Of a stretch of 64,000 nucleotides of DNA, positions 34,261 to 46,095 are shown piece by piece. The position numbers and the translations under genes were made by a program. Position 1 is the stretch's first letter, and every line of letters starts with the position of its first letter. The DNA is taken from contig NC_052505.1 of assembly GCF_014356525.2 (NCBI RefSeq), positions 7,938,171 to 8,002,170 on the forward strand. Direction: 5' to 3'. The notes beneath the pieces were generated by a model. The model searched no databases and was not told the DNA's origin. It was given only the letters and a program-made list of their open reading frames with translations. Source of the stretch: Nilaparvata lugens. Taxonomy: Eukaryota > Arthropoda > Insecta > Hemiptera > Delphacidae.

Positions 34261-35061
34261 CACAGACAAAGCAAGATAATACTGCGAATCTACAGCTTAT
34301 AGAGTATTATAGAAGGTACAGAAATCTACTAACAACTGTAATAGGAAATGCGAAGAAACAATACTTTTTAACACGATTTGAAACTTCCAGCAACTCTAAG
34401 CAAACATGGAAAGTAATAAGAGAAATAACTGAAGTGCAACGGCCAAGAACACAAATCCACCAAATCAACTTGAAAAGGAGAGAATTGAAATTGGGAGATA
34501 ATGATAAAGATATGGCAAATTCTTTCAATTAATTTTTTATTAGTATTGGATCAAAACTGGCCCTGGACATTCTAAATAGCGTTTGTAATGGCGCAGATGA
34601 GCATGCGGCAACTGATCAGATAGTCTGCCGGTCATTATTCTTTAAGCCTGTCAGTCAAGACGAAAAGATGAAAATCATTATTAGTCTTAAAGCTGAAAGT
34701 GCACCTGGACTCGATAATTTAAAACCAGATTTTTCAAACAGAATAATACTATACTTGCCAAGAATAATACTATACCTTTAACACATACTGTATTGCAAAC
34801 AGAATTTTTGAGGAAGGTGTTTTTCCACAGTGTCTTAAGGAAGCTGCCATTTGTCCAATCCTCAAAACAGGAGATAAAAAAGATATGAATTGCTACAGAC
34901 CCATATCATTACTCAGTACTATATCAGAAATTTTTGAAAAGTGTATCAAAACAAGACTGATCAGCTTTCTTGAAGAAAATAATCTTCAAAAGCTGATCAT
35001 GAGGGTCATCAACCAGTAACCTCCACGCTATTCATCAGACCAGCTATTCGATGAGTTTGAC

Positions 35062-35310
35062 TTGATGAATCCAAGACAGCTTTACTCCAAGGAGATACTA
35101 TGCAGATTGCACAAGAACCCAACAACATTTCAAACCAGAAACCACAACCACAACACCAGATACAGGAATCTTCTCATCACCAGTGTTGCAAGGAAGTCAC
35201 TATACCAGAGAGTTTTCAATCATTTAGCACCAAAATTATATAATCTACTTCCTGCAAACTTTAAACAGATTGATCATCCTAGAAAGTTCAAAACAATAGT
35301 ACACAATTGA
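35062..35310 (+). pseudogene. LINE C-terminal region
   Basis: Contains NHNHNTRYRNLL and the PKLYNLLPANFKQ block typical of the extreme C-termini of Jockey/CR1-type LINE polyproteins. It joins directly to early RT sequence, showing the internal deletion. Confidence 0.7.
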
Positions 35311-35604
35311 TTGATGAACAAAGAAAGACAGAACATAGAAAACATTATTTCAACCAACAACTGACCACCTAATGACTTACTAAACACTAATTAATAATAC
35401 GCACAAAAAAACCTACCCTAGAACATGGTACGCCATAGTGGAGTAGGTCAATTTCCACACAGAAAAAACTAAACAAGTAGAGGACACATTATAAGAATTT
35501 TTTGTAACTAACTATTGTATGTAATTTATCTGATATTTTGTGTAATTGATGTTGTAGTTTTAGTTTTTTTGGGAAATAAACATTTATTTATTTATTTATT
35601 TATA

Positions 35605-38401
35605 TATCATACTCATACGTAGATTGAAAAATATAGTTTTATATTTTCAATTCCATTTTTCATGATTTTTGGAACTTTTCATAATCTGTAAAGAAGCTCT
35701 TTAGAATAAAGGAGTAAGTTTGTTTTTCGGTTCGTGTTTAAAAATTTCTCTAATAAGTGAATATTCTCTATTTTAAAAATAAGTGACTGTTATAATTATT
35801 ATTATTTTGGTATTTGGAACATCCAAATTCATAAGAATGGTTTGTATAAATATTTTTGGACAAAAAATTTTGTGGATATCTAGAATACATAACCTCATTT
35901 GGACTTTTAATGTTACCTAAATTTGGGAAAGAAATAGTACAAGGTTTTTCAGGTTTTCTCTCCCGATCTGTGCTTCTTTGTAAAAAAGAATAATAGAGAG
36001 AAAATTTAACTAAAATATCTTATCATCTATGATATTATTACAAAAAAGTATATAATGTCAATGTCATAACTTTTACCAAATTTGGAAGAGGCTAAACATT
36101 ATTTTGAACAAATCAAAAGTTGAAATCACAAATGACATGACTATCCTTCGTATCTGAGCCTCTGATCACAGGCACTCTTGTTGTTATGGTCTTCATTATC
36201 AAAGAATCAAAGGGCAACCTGAATCTATGGAAGTAATCCATATCTGATACAACTTGTGCATATGTTTTCTCAGCTGGCTACTGAGATGACTTGATATATC
36301 CAATAGCAAAATAAGTTGAGCCCAATAACAACTCAGGATGTGATTATTCAAGTTATACTTGGGAACAATACCATCTTGTAAGAAACCAATTTCAAATATT
36401 TCATTTCATTTGTAATATTGAACATGTTCAGTTATTATTTCAACAGTGATAATTTTATAATTTCTCCCACATCTTCCTCTCTCATTTTTTTTCTTGTGAA
36501 TGGAGTACAGAAGTTCAGTTGCTTGAGAATAGGAAGAGATGAATCCCACTCTTTTAGGCGGAGCTTTAGTATTCTCGCTCCAAGGATTAAAATACCGCAA
36601 ACTTGTGGTGGGGTGGGGCTCACAGCAAAACATTTCAGCTGCTTCAACAAATGTATTCCCTTAATCCTCTATTACTTATTCCACTCTAAGACATCCTGTA
36701 GTGGGAGTTCCTTGTTCTCGTCGGATTTTTTCTTGCAGCTTTTATTCTGTTGACAAGACTGGCTGAGCTGCATCAACATAATAGGCAACCAAATTTTCGT
36801 TTCAATAAGTAGGAATTTGAAATATATTTTGCATGGAAAAATATGTCAACTGATGTATTAGGATAGGTATTTTGACATGTATTTGTTGTTGTAGAGAAAT
36901 AGTATAACAATAAATGACTGAAATACCATTCCAACTTTGAAAACCTGTTGATATACTTCAACATTTACGCTACTTATGTCACCGAAAGTTGCTTTCCAAT
37001 GAAAGAAATCGGCGACAGTTCTAAATCATAATTTCTTATTCAAACTGACTCACCAACTCTATCCAATGATGCATATTTTTATAATTAACTCACGATTTAT
37101 CTACTTTTTGTAATGCAGTTGCTTTATATCTAAGCACAGCGGAACAGTCAATTGAGTATTTTTTCTCTCAATGTCTGCGTTCTATATTGAAAGTTCTTAG
37201 AAAAGTTGGATGCTTGTGTTTATTATGAACATTTCTAGTTTTTTTCCAATTATCTATATGATTGGACTGCATTTGAAACTGGATATTTCATCAACTATCT
37301 CTGGTATAAGGAACTATCTTACCGTTTTTATTTAACCTCAATACTTATTTTAAAAAGAATATTCAAATCTCCCCAATTATTCTTTGCATAATATGTGAAT
37401 AGATATTTTGTGATATACATGTAGGAATAGTGGAGTTTGAACACTATCCCGATGAATTATATTCAGAAGTGAGAAACTTGTATTAGAAGCAATTATTTGT
37501 CATTATTATTCTCCAATAAAAAATTATCAATATCAGAAACAATCAGAAATGTAAATGGAAAATGAGTGGTGAGAATTAATGTGATGTGACCCAGAGGATT
37601 AATGATTGGTGTGAGAAATTATTATTTCCAGTATTGAACTTCCATCGAGAGAAGAAAGTTCTGGAATCACCTTCAATCAAGAATAATCAATTAGCTTCTT
37701 TCCCTTGATTGGTTATAAAGTTTGACACATTGTTGGAAACAATATCATAGATTAACAAACTTTGAAAGTGTATAATTTGGAGCACCTGGCGCTAGCGCTA
37801 AGTGGCCGGTAAGTTGAAGTTCCAATCTGAAACTTGTGAAATGGGAGAGCTACTCTGAATTACCCTTGATATGGGTGTGTATGCTGCCAATAACTTCTTC
37901 GCTCAATCTATTCTCTCCAAACACACTGATACTCTTCTCATGATGGCTTCGAGTTTAATGTGTATTGTTTGTTTGTTGAATGTGTGTCGTAGTGTCTTTC
38001 TCTATTATTATTCTATCATTTTTTTCGAAAATTGGACAATTTTTATGGAAAATTGTCATTTGGACATTGGAAGTCTCAACTGGGAAGCTATTAGATTTTG
38101 ACAAATAAAGAACTATTGACCAATTTACTATTTTCTCCTGGGAATTTAAACTGGAAACTTCTCGTTTCCAATATTGATTGCTCTTCTTCTGTAACCATTC
38201 ACTCGAATTAAAAAAAATGATGTGAATGATGATATTTCGTTTCCAATATTGGATATTGGGAAATTAATCCAAGGAATAAAGTGAAATAGCATATAGTGAA
38301 GTAATAGTAATAGTAAAGTGATAGTGAATGTTAAAAATAAGATAGTAAAATTGAATTAGGCCTAATCCAGTTTTGGAGATTGGATGAGGTATTACGATTA
38401 G
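35605..38401. other. Mostly unique AT-rich DNA with one repeat fragment
   Basis: A fragment at about 35890-35985 (ACCTAAATTTGGGAAAG to TCTGTGCTTCTTTGTA) matches the start of the repeat at 56845-56920, so it is a relic of that family. Otherwise no gene is supported. The 111-codon frame at 36418-36753 overlaps others on the opposite strand and is unrecognised. Confidence 0.4.
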
Positions 38402-39306
38402 TATGAGAGATTTAAAATAGTGATCAACTCCTCACTCTTGATTATTTGATGTATGGGTTGATTTTATCATTGGAAATCGATGATAATCATTCTAATATCC
38501 TTGATCCGACAAGAATAACTTATTCAAAAACTTTTGCTTTCCAGAATGAAATGATGTATTCTACCATGAAAAAGAATTTTGATGAATAAATGATAACTGA
38601 TCCGACTAAAAATTACAATTATTGTGCAGTATAGCTTCAAATTCAAAATAAATGCTGTATTTGTTGTATCAACACCTTCCACAATAAGAATGTGTATTGA
38701 CTCAAAATTATGGAGACCCTCTTGAATGATTATGAATGTGACTCTCCTTCATACAATCGATCCTCAATGGAAATTGAGAGAATAGTTGATGACAAAAGGA
38801 AACAAGATTTAAAATGAAAAGGAGTGAGAAATTGTCAAAAAACCATAGATTAATTGATACTTAGAAAGACCGGTTTCGGTTATTACACCATTGATAAACA
38901 GTTTATGAGAGATTTAAAATAGTTATCAACTCCTCACTCTTGATTATTTGATGTATGGGTTTAATTTCATCATTGGAAAATTAAATCATCCTAATATCCT
39001 TGATCCGACAAGAATAACTTATTCGAAAACTTATGCTTTCCTGAATGAAATGATGTATTCTACCATGAAAAAGAATTTTGATCAATAAATGATAACTGAT
39101 CCGACTAAAAATTGAAATTATTGTGCAGTATAACTTCAAATTCAAAATAAATGCTGTATCTGTTGTATCAACACCTTCCACAATAAGAATGTGTATTGTC
39201 TCAAAATTATGGAGACCCTCTTGAATGATTATAAATGTGACTCTCCTTCATACAATCGATCCTAAATGGAAATTGAGAGAATAGTTGATGACAAAACGGA
39301 ACAAAT
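38402..39306. repeat. Direct duplication with a 502-bp period
   Basis: About 405 bp beginning TATGAGAGATTTAAAATAG at 38402 is repeated from 38904 with only a few percent difference. The spacer (about 38809-38903) contains a half-copy of the GACCGGTTTCGGTT fold-back family (38828-38898). Neither copy is coding. Confidence 0.88.
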
Positions 39307-40229
39307 TTTTTTTTTATTAATTTCAATCATAAAATAGTCTTTTACCAATCATGATTTATACTCTCTCATCGATAAGCTCAAGTCCTAAATGTCCTCAGGA
39401 AACGCTAGAACACCCAGGTAGAATGTGGATAGTAATATGACTAATGCATTCACATGAATGCTGGCTTGTAACAATGGTGAATAGATTACATTTTATCGGA
39501 GGTGAAAGATTGCGGAGCGTGGACTTTTATCCGTTGAATCCAATCTATTGGTGTACGTTCTCATTTCCTTGAGGGTTGCTGTGCAGCGCAGCGCAATGCA
39601 ATCGCATCGCCGGCCTTTGTCACGTTCTCAGCTCCCAACTCCCAGCATTGCCCACACAATTGTGTTCTCACATTCACATAGATCGTCTGCTGCAATAAAT
39701 CTCTGCTAGGAGAACAATTTGATTGTTGGAAACTATCACCGATCAATAACTCATTATTATGAATTACTGCTATTTTGAACTATCATAAATAAAAAGAGCA
39801 AATGCAATATATCAATATTATAGTTATGAACACCGCTTTTATCATGCTATCACAAACAAAATAAACAATTATTTGAAACAGAGTTTCGTAATAATTATAG
39901 AAGTTCATTATGATATAAAATGAGGAATAGACTGATTTTCTTTGAAAGACGATTTTTTGAATAGATGTATCTTGTCGGAGTTAACTAAGACAATAAAGTA
40001 TTCTCCCTTCGCTACAGAACATTATACTAGCACACTCAATTTCAAGTGGACTGTTCGGGTTCAGAGAGCTAGTTTTCCCTAACACTCCCCTATTGAATTC
40101 TACTTGACTCACAAATCATTACCAATATAACAATGTGTAGACAAAACATACATACGAATATTTTTCATCAATTACAATTCTAGGTGTATGAGCATGGAGT
40201 TACGATACTTTGATTGGTTAGGCTTAAAA
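39307..40229. other. Unique spacer
   Basis: No gene or repeat supported. There is a moderately GC-rich stretch at 39570-39660. Confidence 0.4.
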
Positions 40230-40383
40230 CACACATCGATTTCTGGACGTACGTTCTTCGATGTCCTCATAAATCCTATTAGAATGATAATGTCAAGCAG
40301 ATCATGTTTGTCAAGTTCCGTTCAATCTGATAGAATTCATAAGGAGGGCAAAAAATCTAACTTCCAAAAATCAATTGTGTGTA
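40230..40383. mobile_element. MITE, CACACATCGATTT family, copy 1
   Basis: The left end CACACATCGATTTCTGGACG pairs with the right end TTCCAAAAATCAATTGTGTG. The middle contains TCCGTTCAATCTGATAGAATT, conserved in the second copy at 43249-43411. Confidence 0.7.
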
Positions 40384-40559
40384 ACTGGCTTCAATCTATG
40401 GTATGAAATAAAAATTATTCCATTCATCAGAAAAGCTCATAATACAATTTTCGAGTTTACATGTAGTATGAGGCAACATTGTGTGAAAAATGTTGAGGAG
40501 TTACTTTATCGAGTGTATCTACAATGATCGGAGCTACCATTGAATATCAAGTGAAAAAT

Positions 40560-41150
40560 GTGTATTGAATGTTTGTAATTGTGCAGAAGCACGAGTACTG
40601 GGCAGTCAGGTGGAGAATTGGCCGACCATAAACGGAGGTTTGGGTAGTAAACAAGTAGACAAGGGGGGACGTTTTCGGCAGTTTCTCTTGCTCGCCGCAG
40701 TTCTGCTGCGCTGTCATCAATCTTCTTGTCTTGATTCTTTCTTGTTAACAAGAGCGACGGTGGCGCTCTCACTCGCACCCTGCAAGCAATTGGCCTTCTC
40801 CATCTATCCTCGCACCCCCACTCATATCAGATCCCTGGTCGCCTTCATAATGCAGTTATACTCGAGATGAAATGGGCCCGTCTCTTCTCTTTCGCGTTTC
40901 CTGTCACGTCCACGGACACTTCAAATTGACAAAGTACTCACGTCCCCATGAATTTCCAAATAACCCTGCTCGCATTACTCACGGGCGCGATATAACATAC
41001 GGAGCTCGACTGAATGGAGCTTATATGATGGCAGATTATCTTATTAGCTGACCCATTGTTGGCGCCTCAATTTGTCATCCTTCCAGCTCGCATCTGAGTG
41101 AGCCAGGAGCCCTGTACTGTCATGTACTCGACTCAATGTACAGTATTTGA
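40560..41150. promoter_or_regulatory. Long GC-rich, repeat-free island
   Basis: About 590 bp of balanced composition with many CpG-containing words. CCGACCATAAACGG (40621-40634) and CCTTCATAATGCAGTTATA (40842-40860) echo motifs in the islands at 18828 and 21136. The open frames on both strands (40565-40870 plus, 40506-40778 minus) are unrecognised. Best read as a candidate enhancer or conserved noncoding element. Confidence 0.32.
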
Positions 41151-41754
41151 ACTTTGACGACAAGAATTATTGTTGCTATGTGTTCAACTAGAACATGACA
41201 TTCACGCAGACTGTTTCTTCAAATCAAGATACAATATTTCTACAAACGCGAAAATATTAATCCCTTTAAAGACGATTCCCTGAACAATGATTCTTAGTCA
41301 AATTCAAATAAAATTCATAAAAGTGATACTACCTAATTCTACCTGAATTGGAATTATTCATCATCATAAATTATTAAGAACTTGGAATTTCACCCCGAAA
41401 ACTTGGAAAGAATTTATCGTGGATATTACTCAACCCCAATTGACATTTTTTCAAGTGCCTTTAAATATGTTGTGGCGGAAATATGCGATCCATAGTTTAC
41501 TATTTTAGGACCTTTAATAGTTCATATGAGAGAATGGGAATATTGCACCGTCAAGTTATACTATCTTGTTTTATTTTAAAATTTCATATTTGATATTTTC
41601 TCTGTGGATTCAATTTTTTCATAAGAAGCTTGAAAATATGAGAATGGAGTTGTGGTGTTCTTCAAATCCTCTTGAAAAATAATAATTATGGAATGCTCAA
41701 GCTTGTATCTCTCCTCCCCCTTGCGCACCGCTAGAATCTCTCATAAAAATTTGG
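41151..41754. other. AT-rich spacer
   Basis: Nothing recognised. Confidence 0.45.
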
Positions 41755-41922
41755 TTAGAATAATTGTCAATATAATGATTCAATGATTTTATTTTATCCA
41801 GAAAACACCTGGAGTACACTAAGCCATGTCAGTATTGATTAGAATAATTGTCAATATAATGATTCAATGATTTTATTTCATCCAGAAAACACCTGGAGCA
41901 CACTGAGCCATGTCAGTACAAT
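41755..41922. repeat. Two tandem 84-bp units
   Basis: TTAGAATAATTGTCAATATA starts at 41755 and 41839, and the units differ at only a few positions. On the minus strand each unit has AATAAAATCATTGAATCATT, so they resemble a duplicated polyadenylation region. Confidence 0.9.
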
Positions 41923-42187
41923 AAGATTACAAATAATACAATCACAATAACAATAAACATAGGTAATACATAGCATGTAATGCAACAGCAGGCTCTGGCA
42001 TCAAAGCTATTTGGTTTTTCAGCAAAATCACATTTATTGTAAACAAAAATAATTCGTTTTCTATGCAAATAACAGGTTGTATGAACAGGAATGAAAATGA
42101 AAATGGATTCAAAAGGATGAATATCACGGTCACTTGATTTCTGTAGTTTACATGAAAAGAATTTAGAATTCGATTTCAACCCGAATT
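41913..42187 (-). other. Possible terminal exon with hydrophobic C-terminus
   Basis: On the minus strand a pyrimidine-leaning acceptor-like TTTTTGTATTTCTGATCAG ends at 42188, followed by an open frame to a stop at 41913. It ends in a cysteine cluster (ARACCCITCY) and about 20 strongly hydrophobic residues (PMFIVIVIVLFVILLY), as in tail-anchored proteins. A polyadenylation hexamer lies 36 bp beyond the stop. No family is recognised, and AT-rich DNA often yields hydrophobic frames by chance. Confidence 0.18.
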
Positions 42188-43036
42188 CTGATCAGAAATA
42201 CAAAAAGATAACAATGAATGTATTGTGAGTTTCTCTGAAAAAGCTGGGATAAAAGGTACCGAAATTCCGCTGTTGCTGAGTCTTTGATTTTGGCAAACAA
42301 GCAGAACGTCATGTTGTAAGATAAGTCAATCTGACATGATGAGATTTGCGAATACCTTTTCAATGTAACTCCCAGGGAGTAATGTGAGGTGAGTGGAGTT
42401 ATGCTGGCATGATGAATTGCTTGTGACAAGCACTGCATTGCGAAAACTTCATTACTTGTGGGACCTCTCCTACACGAGCTGTAGATTATCATCCTTGTAC
42501 ATCAAAGAACACCACTTCCTTTGTTCTACTACAATGTGAGGACTACATTTATTGAATTCTTGATGTTGGATGTATGAAGTACTTTCCATTCGCAAAAATA
42601 TTTTTGTCATAGTCATTCAATCTCAGCTGTTTTCCATGCATGAAATCAAGCCGGTAAACAGCGTTTTGCAGAACTATACTGTACTGTAATATACATATAT
42701 ACTGTACTATACATATACTGTAACTGTAATATACATAGTCTACTGTAATAACATACTAAACTGTGATGAAACCATTTGATCTCTTCACAGTCGAGTATGT
42801 TTCCTAGTTCCGAAATAGGAACAGCAAAACTGCTACAAAAAAAACCACCTTCAGCGCTCCAGGTGGAAATTTTGTCAACTTACACAAAATTCCTGATTCG
42901 GAATTTTGAAAATAGGTTAAGTTTATAGAATGCATGTAGTAACGTCAGCACAATCAGGTAATGTATTCTATTTCTCAATTATTCTTGTTTAGATTATTAT
43001 GACGAAAAATTGTGTGCGTTACTTGGACGTGAATTT
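42188..43036. other. Unique spacer with TACTGTA-rich tract
   Basis: A simple ATACTGTA / TACATATA tract lies at 42676-42760. The 109-codon minus frame (42163-42492) is unrecognised. Confidence 0.4.
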
Positions 43037-43110
43037 CTTTTGCAGTGATCGGATGAGATTCTAGTCTCGGCTAACGCCTCGACTAGAAACATCATTCTCG
43101 CCTGCAAAAG
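43037..43110. repeat. Inverted repeat, about 30-bp arms
   Basis: CTTTTGCAGTGATCGGATGA ... TTCTAGTC pairs with GACTAGAAACATCATTCTCG ... CTGCAAAAG around a CG-rich loop. Probable MITE core. Confidence 0.6.
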
Positions 43111-43248
43111 GCCCCTTCCCGAACATGTGACGTGAGATACTATTTCGTGAAAGTTACACTTTTGGTGATGATGCAACTTTTTCAACGAGATTCTTTACCT
43201 CGTATACATTTATAGAGCGCGAAGAGTAAGTAAGAACAGTAAAGCTAG

Positions 43249-43411
43249 TTACACTCATCATATTGGTTTTTGGACGTACGATTTTCTGCAGACCTTATAC
43301 AATACATTAGATTGAACATATTATTATATTTGTCAAGCTCCGTTCAATCTGATAGAATTCATAAGGACCTCTATTCATAATCGACCTCCAAAAATTGATG
43401 CGTGTGAAACT
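43249..43411. mobile_element. MITE, CACACATCGATTT family, copy 2
   Basis: TTACACTCATCATATTGGTT and GGACGTACG at the left, and TCCAAAAATTGATGCGTGTG at the right. The middle is shared with 40230-40383 (TCCGTTCAATCTGATAGAAT). It is more diverged than copy 1. Confidence 0.65.
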
Positions 43412-44198
43412 GGTTTTAAACTGGCTTAAGTTAAAAAAAAAATGATAGAAATTTTGTCGAATAAGGTTTAGCAGGAAAAATGTTGGAAGAAAGTCATAAA
43501 TTAATATAATATTATTATATTATATCACGATCCCCGGCTGGAGGCTTTTATTTTTACCATGAGTCAGTAGAGGTTTTTCAATGCTGAAATTGTTGTAAGG
43601 ACAGTATTGTATGGTTTGACAATGATCAAGGGACTACACGTTTCTAGCAATAATAAGACTTGTTCTGATGAGAAATTACCATCATTTCCAAATAAATAAC
43701 AGCTAATTCAACTCTAGATTGGATTTGCTACAGCTCAATATTATTCTGCTAATCTAAGATGGATTCCATTCTTCTAGTGTAATGAAGGTTTCAAACGAAC
43801 AGTACGTTGCTTATTCTTCATTTTATGCCAGTGTGTCACATTTAGTCACTTTCGTAATAATAAGTATTCTCGTTTCCATAAACATACATAATTTCATCCT
43901 AAATTATAACTGGTCAATTCATTTTTATTTGTATAGATAAATGAGCTCGTAGTGCATTTGGTGAACCAGTAGCCATTGTATACAGGTCAAGAAACAAGAG
44001 GACTGCAGTAAATTGTTCGATTTCTCCAAAGCAAATATGGCACACGTTTGTTTCTGAGCAATAGAACAATGGAACTCAATTAACAATATCTGATGGGGTA
44101 TAACTGCATCCCCAGGCTAGACTTGCTGAGTTACTATTCCCACCAACCATTACAAGAGTAGTGTCCACTGAATAACAGAACAAATTCTGTATAATGAC
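43412..44198. other. AT-rich spacer
   Basis: Nothing recognised. Confidence 0.45.
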
Positions 44199-44270
44199 AT
44201 AGAGAAAAGATAGCATAGGTTATCTTTGTTAGCATAAGTTATCTACTGTTATCTTTTCTCTATGATATTA
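44199..44270. mobile_element. Small fold-back element
   Basis: CATAGAGAAAAGATAGCATA pairs with TGTTATCTTTTCTCTATG. Shares its CATAGAGAAA ends with the MITE at 2577-2845, and looks like an internally shortened relative. Confidence 0.7.
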
Positions 44271-44972
44271 GAACCAATCATTCCCTTCAGAAGCATTAAA
44301 GAGTTTTTTGTTTCGATTTGTTTTTCACCGACAAATACGTTTTGTGAAAAACCAAGCATCTTTCAGTTGGTTTAAAAAAAATAATTTCTGTATATCATTA
44401 GAACCAATCCTTCCTTCCCTTCCAGTAACGTATGAAATTGTTGGAGAGTATTATTTTTTTTGATTCGACTCAAGTTGTCCTACACCCACAAATACACTTC
44501 CTGGAAAACCAAACAGCTTTTTTGTTCTCTCATTGCACTGATGTTATGTTATATTCCAGAAATGTGTTGCGGCAATGGAGCAGAGCCATAACAAGTAATG
44601 TGAATCCCCTATTCTAATTCGACTGTGACTGAGTCAACAACTGCATTGTTATCATTGCTTCCAATTCCAAACCCTACACCGCGTATATGAAGTTCAGGGA
44701 CTTCCTAGAATTGAGCTCAAACCAAGTCTTGAAATGTGTATCTCTATATGTTGGTGGAAAGGGGGGTTTCTGGAGAATCTCACTTGAATATCAAGTGTTA
44801 CATTTTCCTCAACTTCAGTGTTTACTCACAGCGTTAACTCTAGCGTTTACTTTCTTTAGTGTTACTTATCACATAGAAACTATACTGAAGAAATGAAATG
44901 AGTTGATTTCAGTATCCCTACCCGACTTCGGTCGAACAAGTCCTGGTTTTATTCCTAGATTTGCTCTCTTCA
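44271..44972. other. Unique spacer
   Basis: No supported feature. Confidence 0.45.
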
Positions 44973-45196
44973 GGTGCGTACAGACTTTCGCTCTGCTCCG
45001 CAACCGAACGTCACTCGAGCGGAGCGATTGATGATCGACCGGTGAGCAAGAGTGGAACGCGAGAAGAGCTAACATCTCCCGTAACGTTCATGATCGGTGC
45101 GACTGCAGAGCGGGGGCGGAGCGATTGCGGAGCGATGGCGGAACGAGGGTGGAGCGTGCGAGGAGCGGGTTGGAGGTGCTTATATTTGTACGCACC
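44973..45196. mobile_element. GC-rich 224-bp MITE with GGTGCGTACA ends
   Basis: GGTGCGTACA and TGTACGCACC are exact terminal inverted repeats. The interior is full of GGAGCGATTGCGGAGCG-like repeats and is far more GC-rich than its surroundings. The left half (CGCTCTGCTCCGC) is broadly complementary to the right half. It is non-coding, despite open frames on both strands. Confidence 0.75.
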
Positions 45197-45790
45197 ATTT
45201 TAATTGAGCCTGTCTGATTGTGCTATAGAGTTGGAGCATGATAGATGATGGAATATTTTAGAAACCGATCTAATTAAGTTTTAAAGCTGTTATTGAAGTA
45301 TTGAACTAGTCCTGGTTTATTAAAATTAGAAGTCCTGTAAAACAGGAATTGCTAGCATTATCATGCTAAGACATATCATACATCAGACGAACGAGCATGA
45401 ATGATATGTCATAGTAATAGCAGAGAGGAACTATAGCACTATACGTCTTCTCTATAATATGGTAGGTTGTATGTGCTGGAGGTCTTGTGAGTGAGCACCT
45501 ACTGTACTGGGTTTATAGAGCTTCAACCTTCATCAATCATTGAATCATTGCAGTTAGAGATATTCATTTTTCAGTAATCTGCTATGAATAGGGAAATGAT
45601 TCCTGATGAAATAAAAAGGAATAAGCATACTATGTTATAATAATGAATTCAGATGTACAGTATTCATTTTAGGAGAATCAGTATCTCCACAAAAATTGTC
45701 ATGTATATTACTAATGAATTTATAATCAAATTTCGTGACAGAATCAAAAGCTTTTAAGTTTTTTGTGAATATCTTCTCAGAATTGAAATT
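45197..45790. other. Spacer with MITE relic
   Basis: A partial match to the 5744-5874 element occurs at about 45330-45350 (AAGTCCTGTAAAACAGGAA). Nothing else is recognised. Confidence 0.4.
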
Positions 45791-45794
45791 CAAC

Positions 45795-46095
45795 TAATAA
45801 GAAATGATAATTTGATCATAAATCATAGTCATTAAACAATGTTCAAATTTATCATAGATCATAGTCATAATAGTGGTCACAACTAATGTTCAAATTGACC
45901 ATAAACCATAATCGTATACTGATCATAACCAATGTTAAAATTCACCATAAATCATAGTCATATAGTGGACATAAATAATGTTCAAATATATCATAAATCA
46001 TAGTCATATAATGGTCATAGCTAATGTTCAAATTGATCATAAACCATAGTCATATAGTGATCATAACTGATGTCAAATTGATCATAATTCCACAC
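45795..46095. repeat. 46-bp minisatellite, about six units
   Basis: The GTTCAAATT register points fall at 45841, 45888, 45934, 45980, 46026 and 46072: spacing 47, then 46 four times. Each unit holds GATCATAAACCATAGTCATA and ends TGGTCATAACTAAT, giving TGATCA palindromes every half unit. Units differ by 10-20%. Confidence 0.88.

Larger units (their letters stand above)
33201..35604 (+). mobile_element. Internally deleted LINE (endonuclease plus partial RT)
   Basis: Non-LTR retrotransposon remnant. The order is: start of the endonuclease (LKIINFNIRSY near 33340), endonuclease core, RT N-terminal blocks (KAESAPGLDNLKPDF near 34690; a NCYRPISLLSTISEIFEK block near 34890-34945), an abrupt junction near 34990-35000, then the C-terminal region and 3' untranslated sequence ending in AATAAA and (ATTT)n at 35575-35604. 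The YADD-containing catalytic core of RT is missing, so about one domain has been deleted. The simple-repeat tail suggests a CR1/L2/Jockey-like element. Its 5' boundary against the viral fragment is uncertain by about 40 bp. Confidence 0.85.

Noticed and set aside
36418..36753. 111-codon plus-strand frame
   Set aside because: Two minus-strand frames overlap it fully, and there are no domains or signals.
44961..45203. 80-codon frame in GC-rich DNA
   Set aside because: Lies within the GGTGCGTACA MITE, and the frame is a by-product of its GGAGCG repeats.
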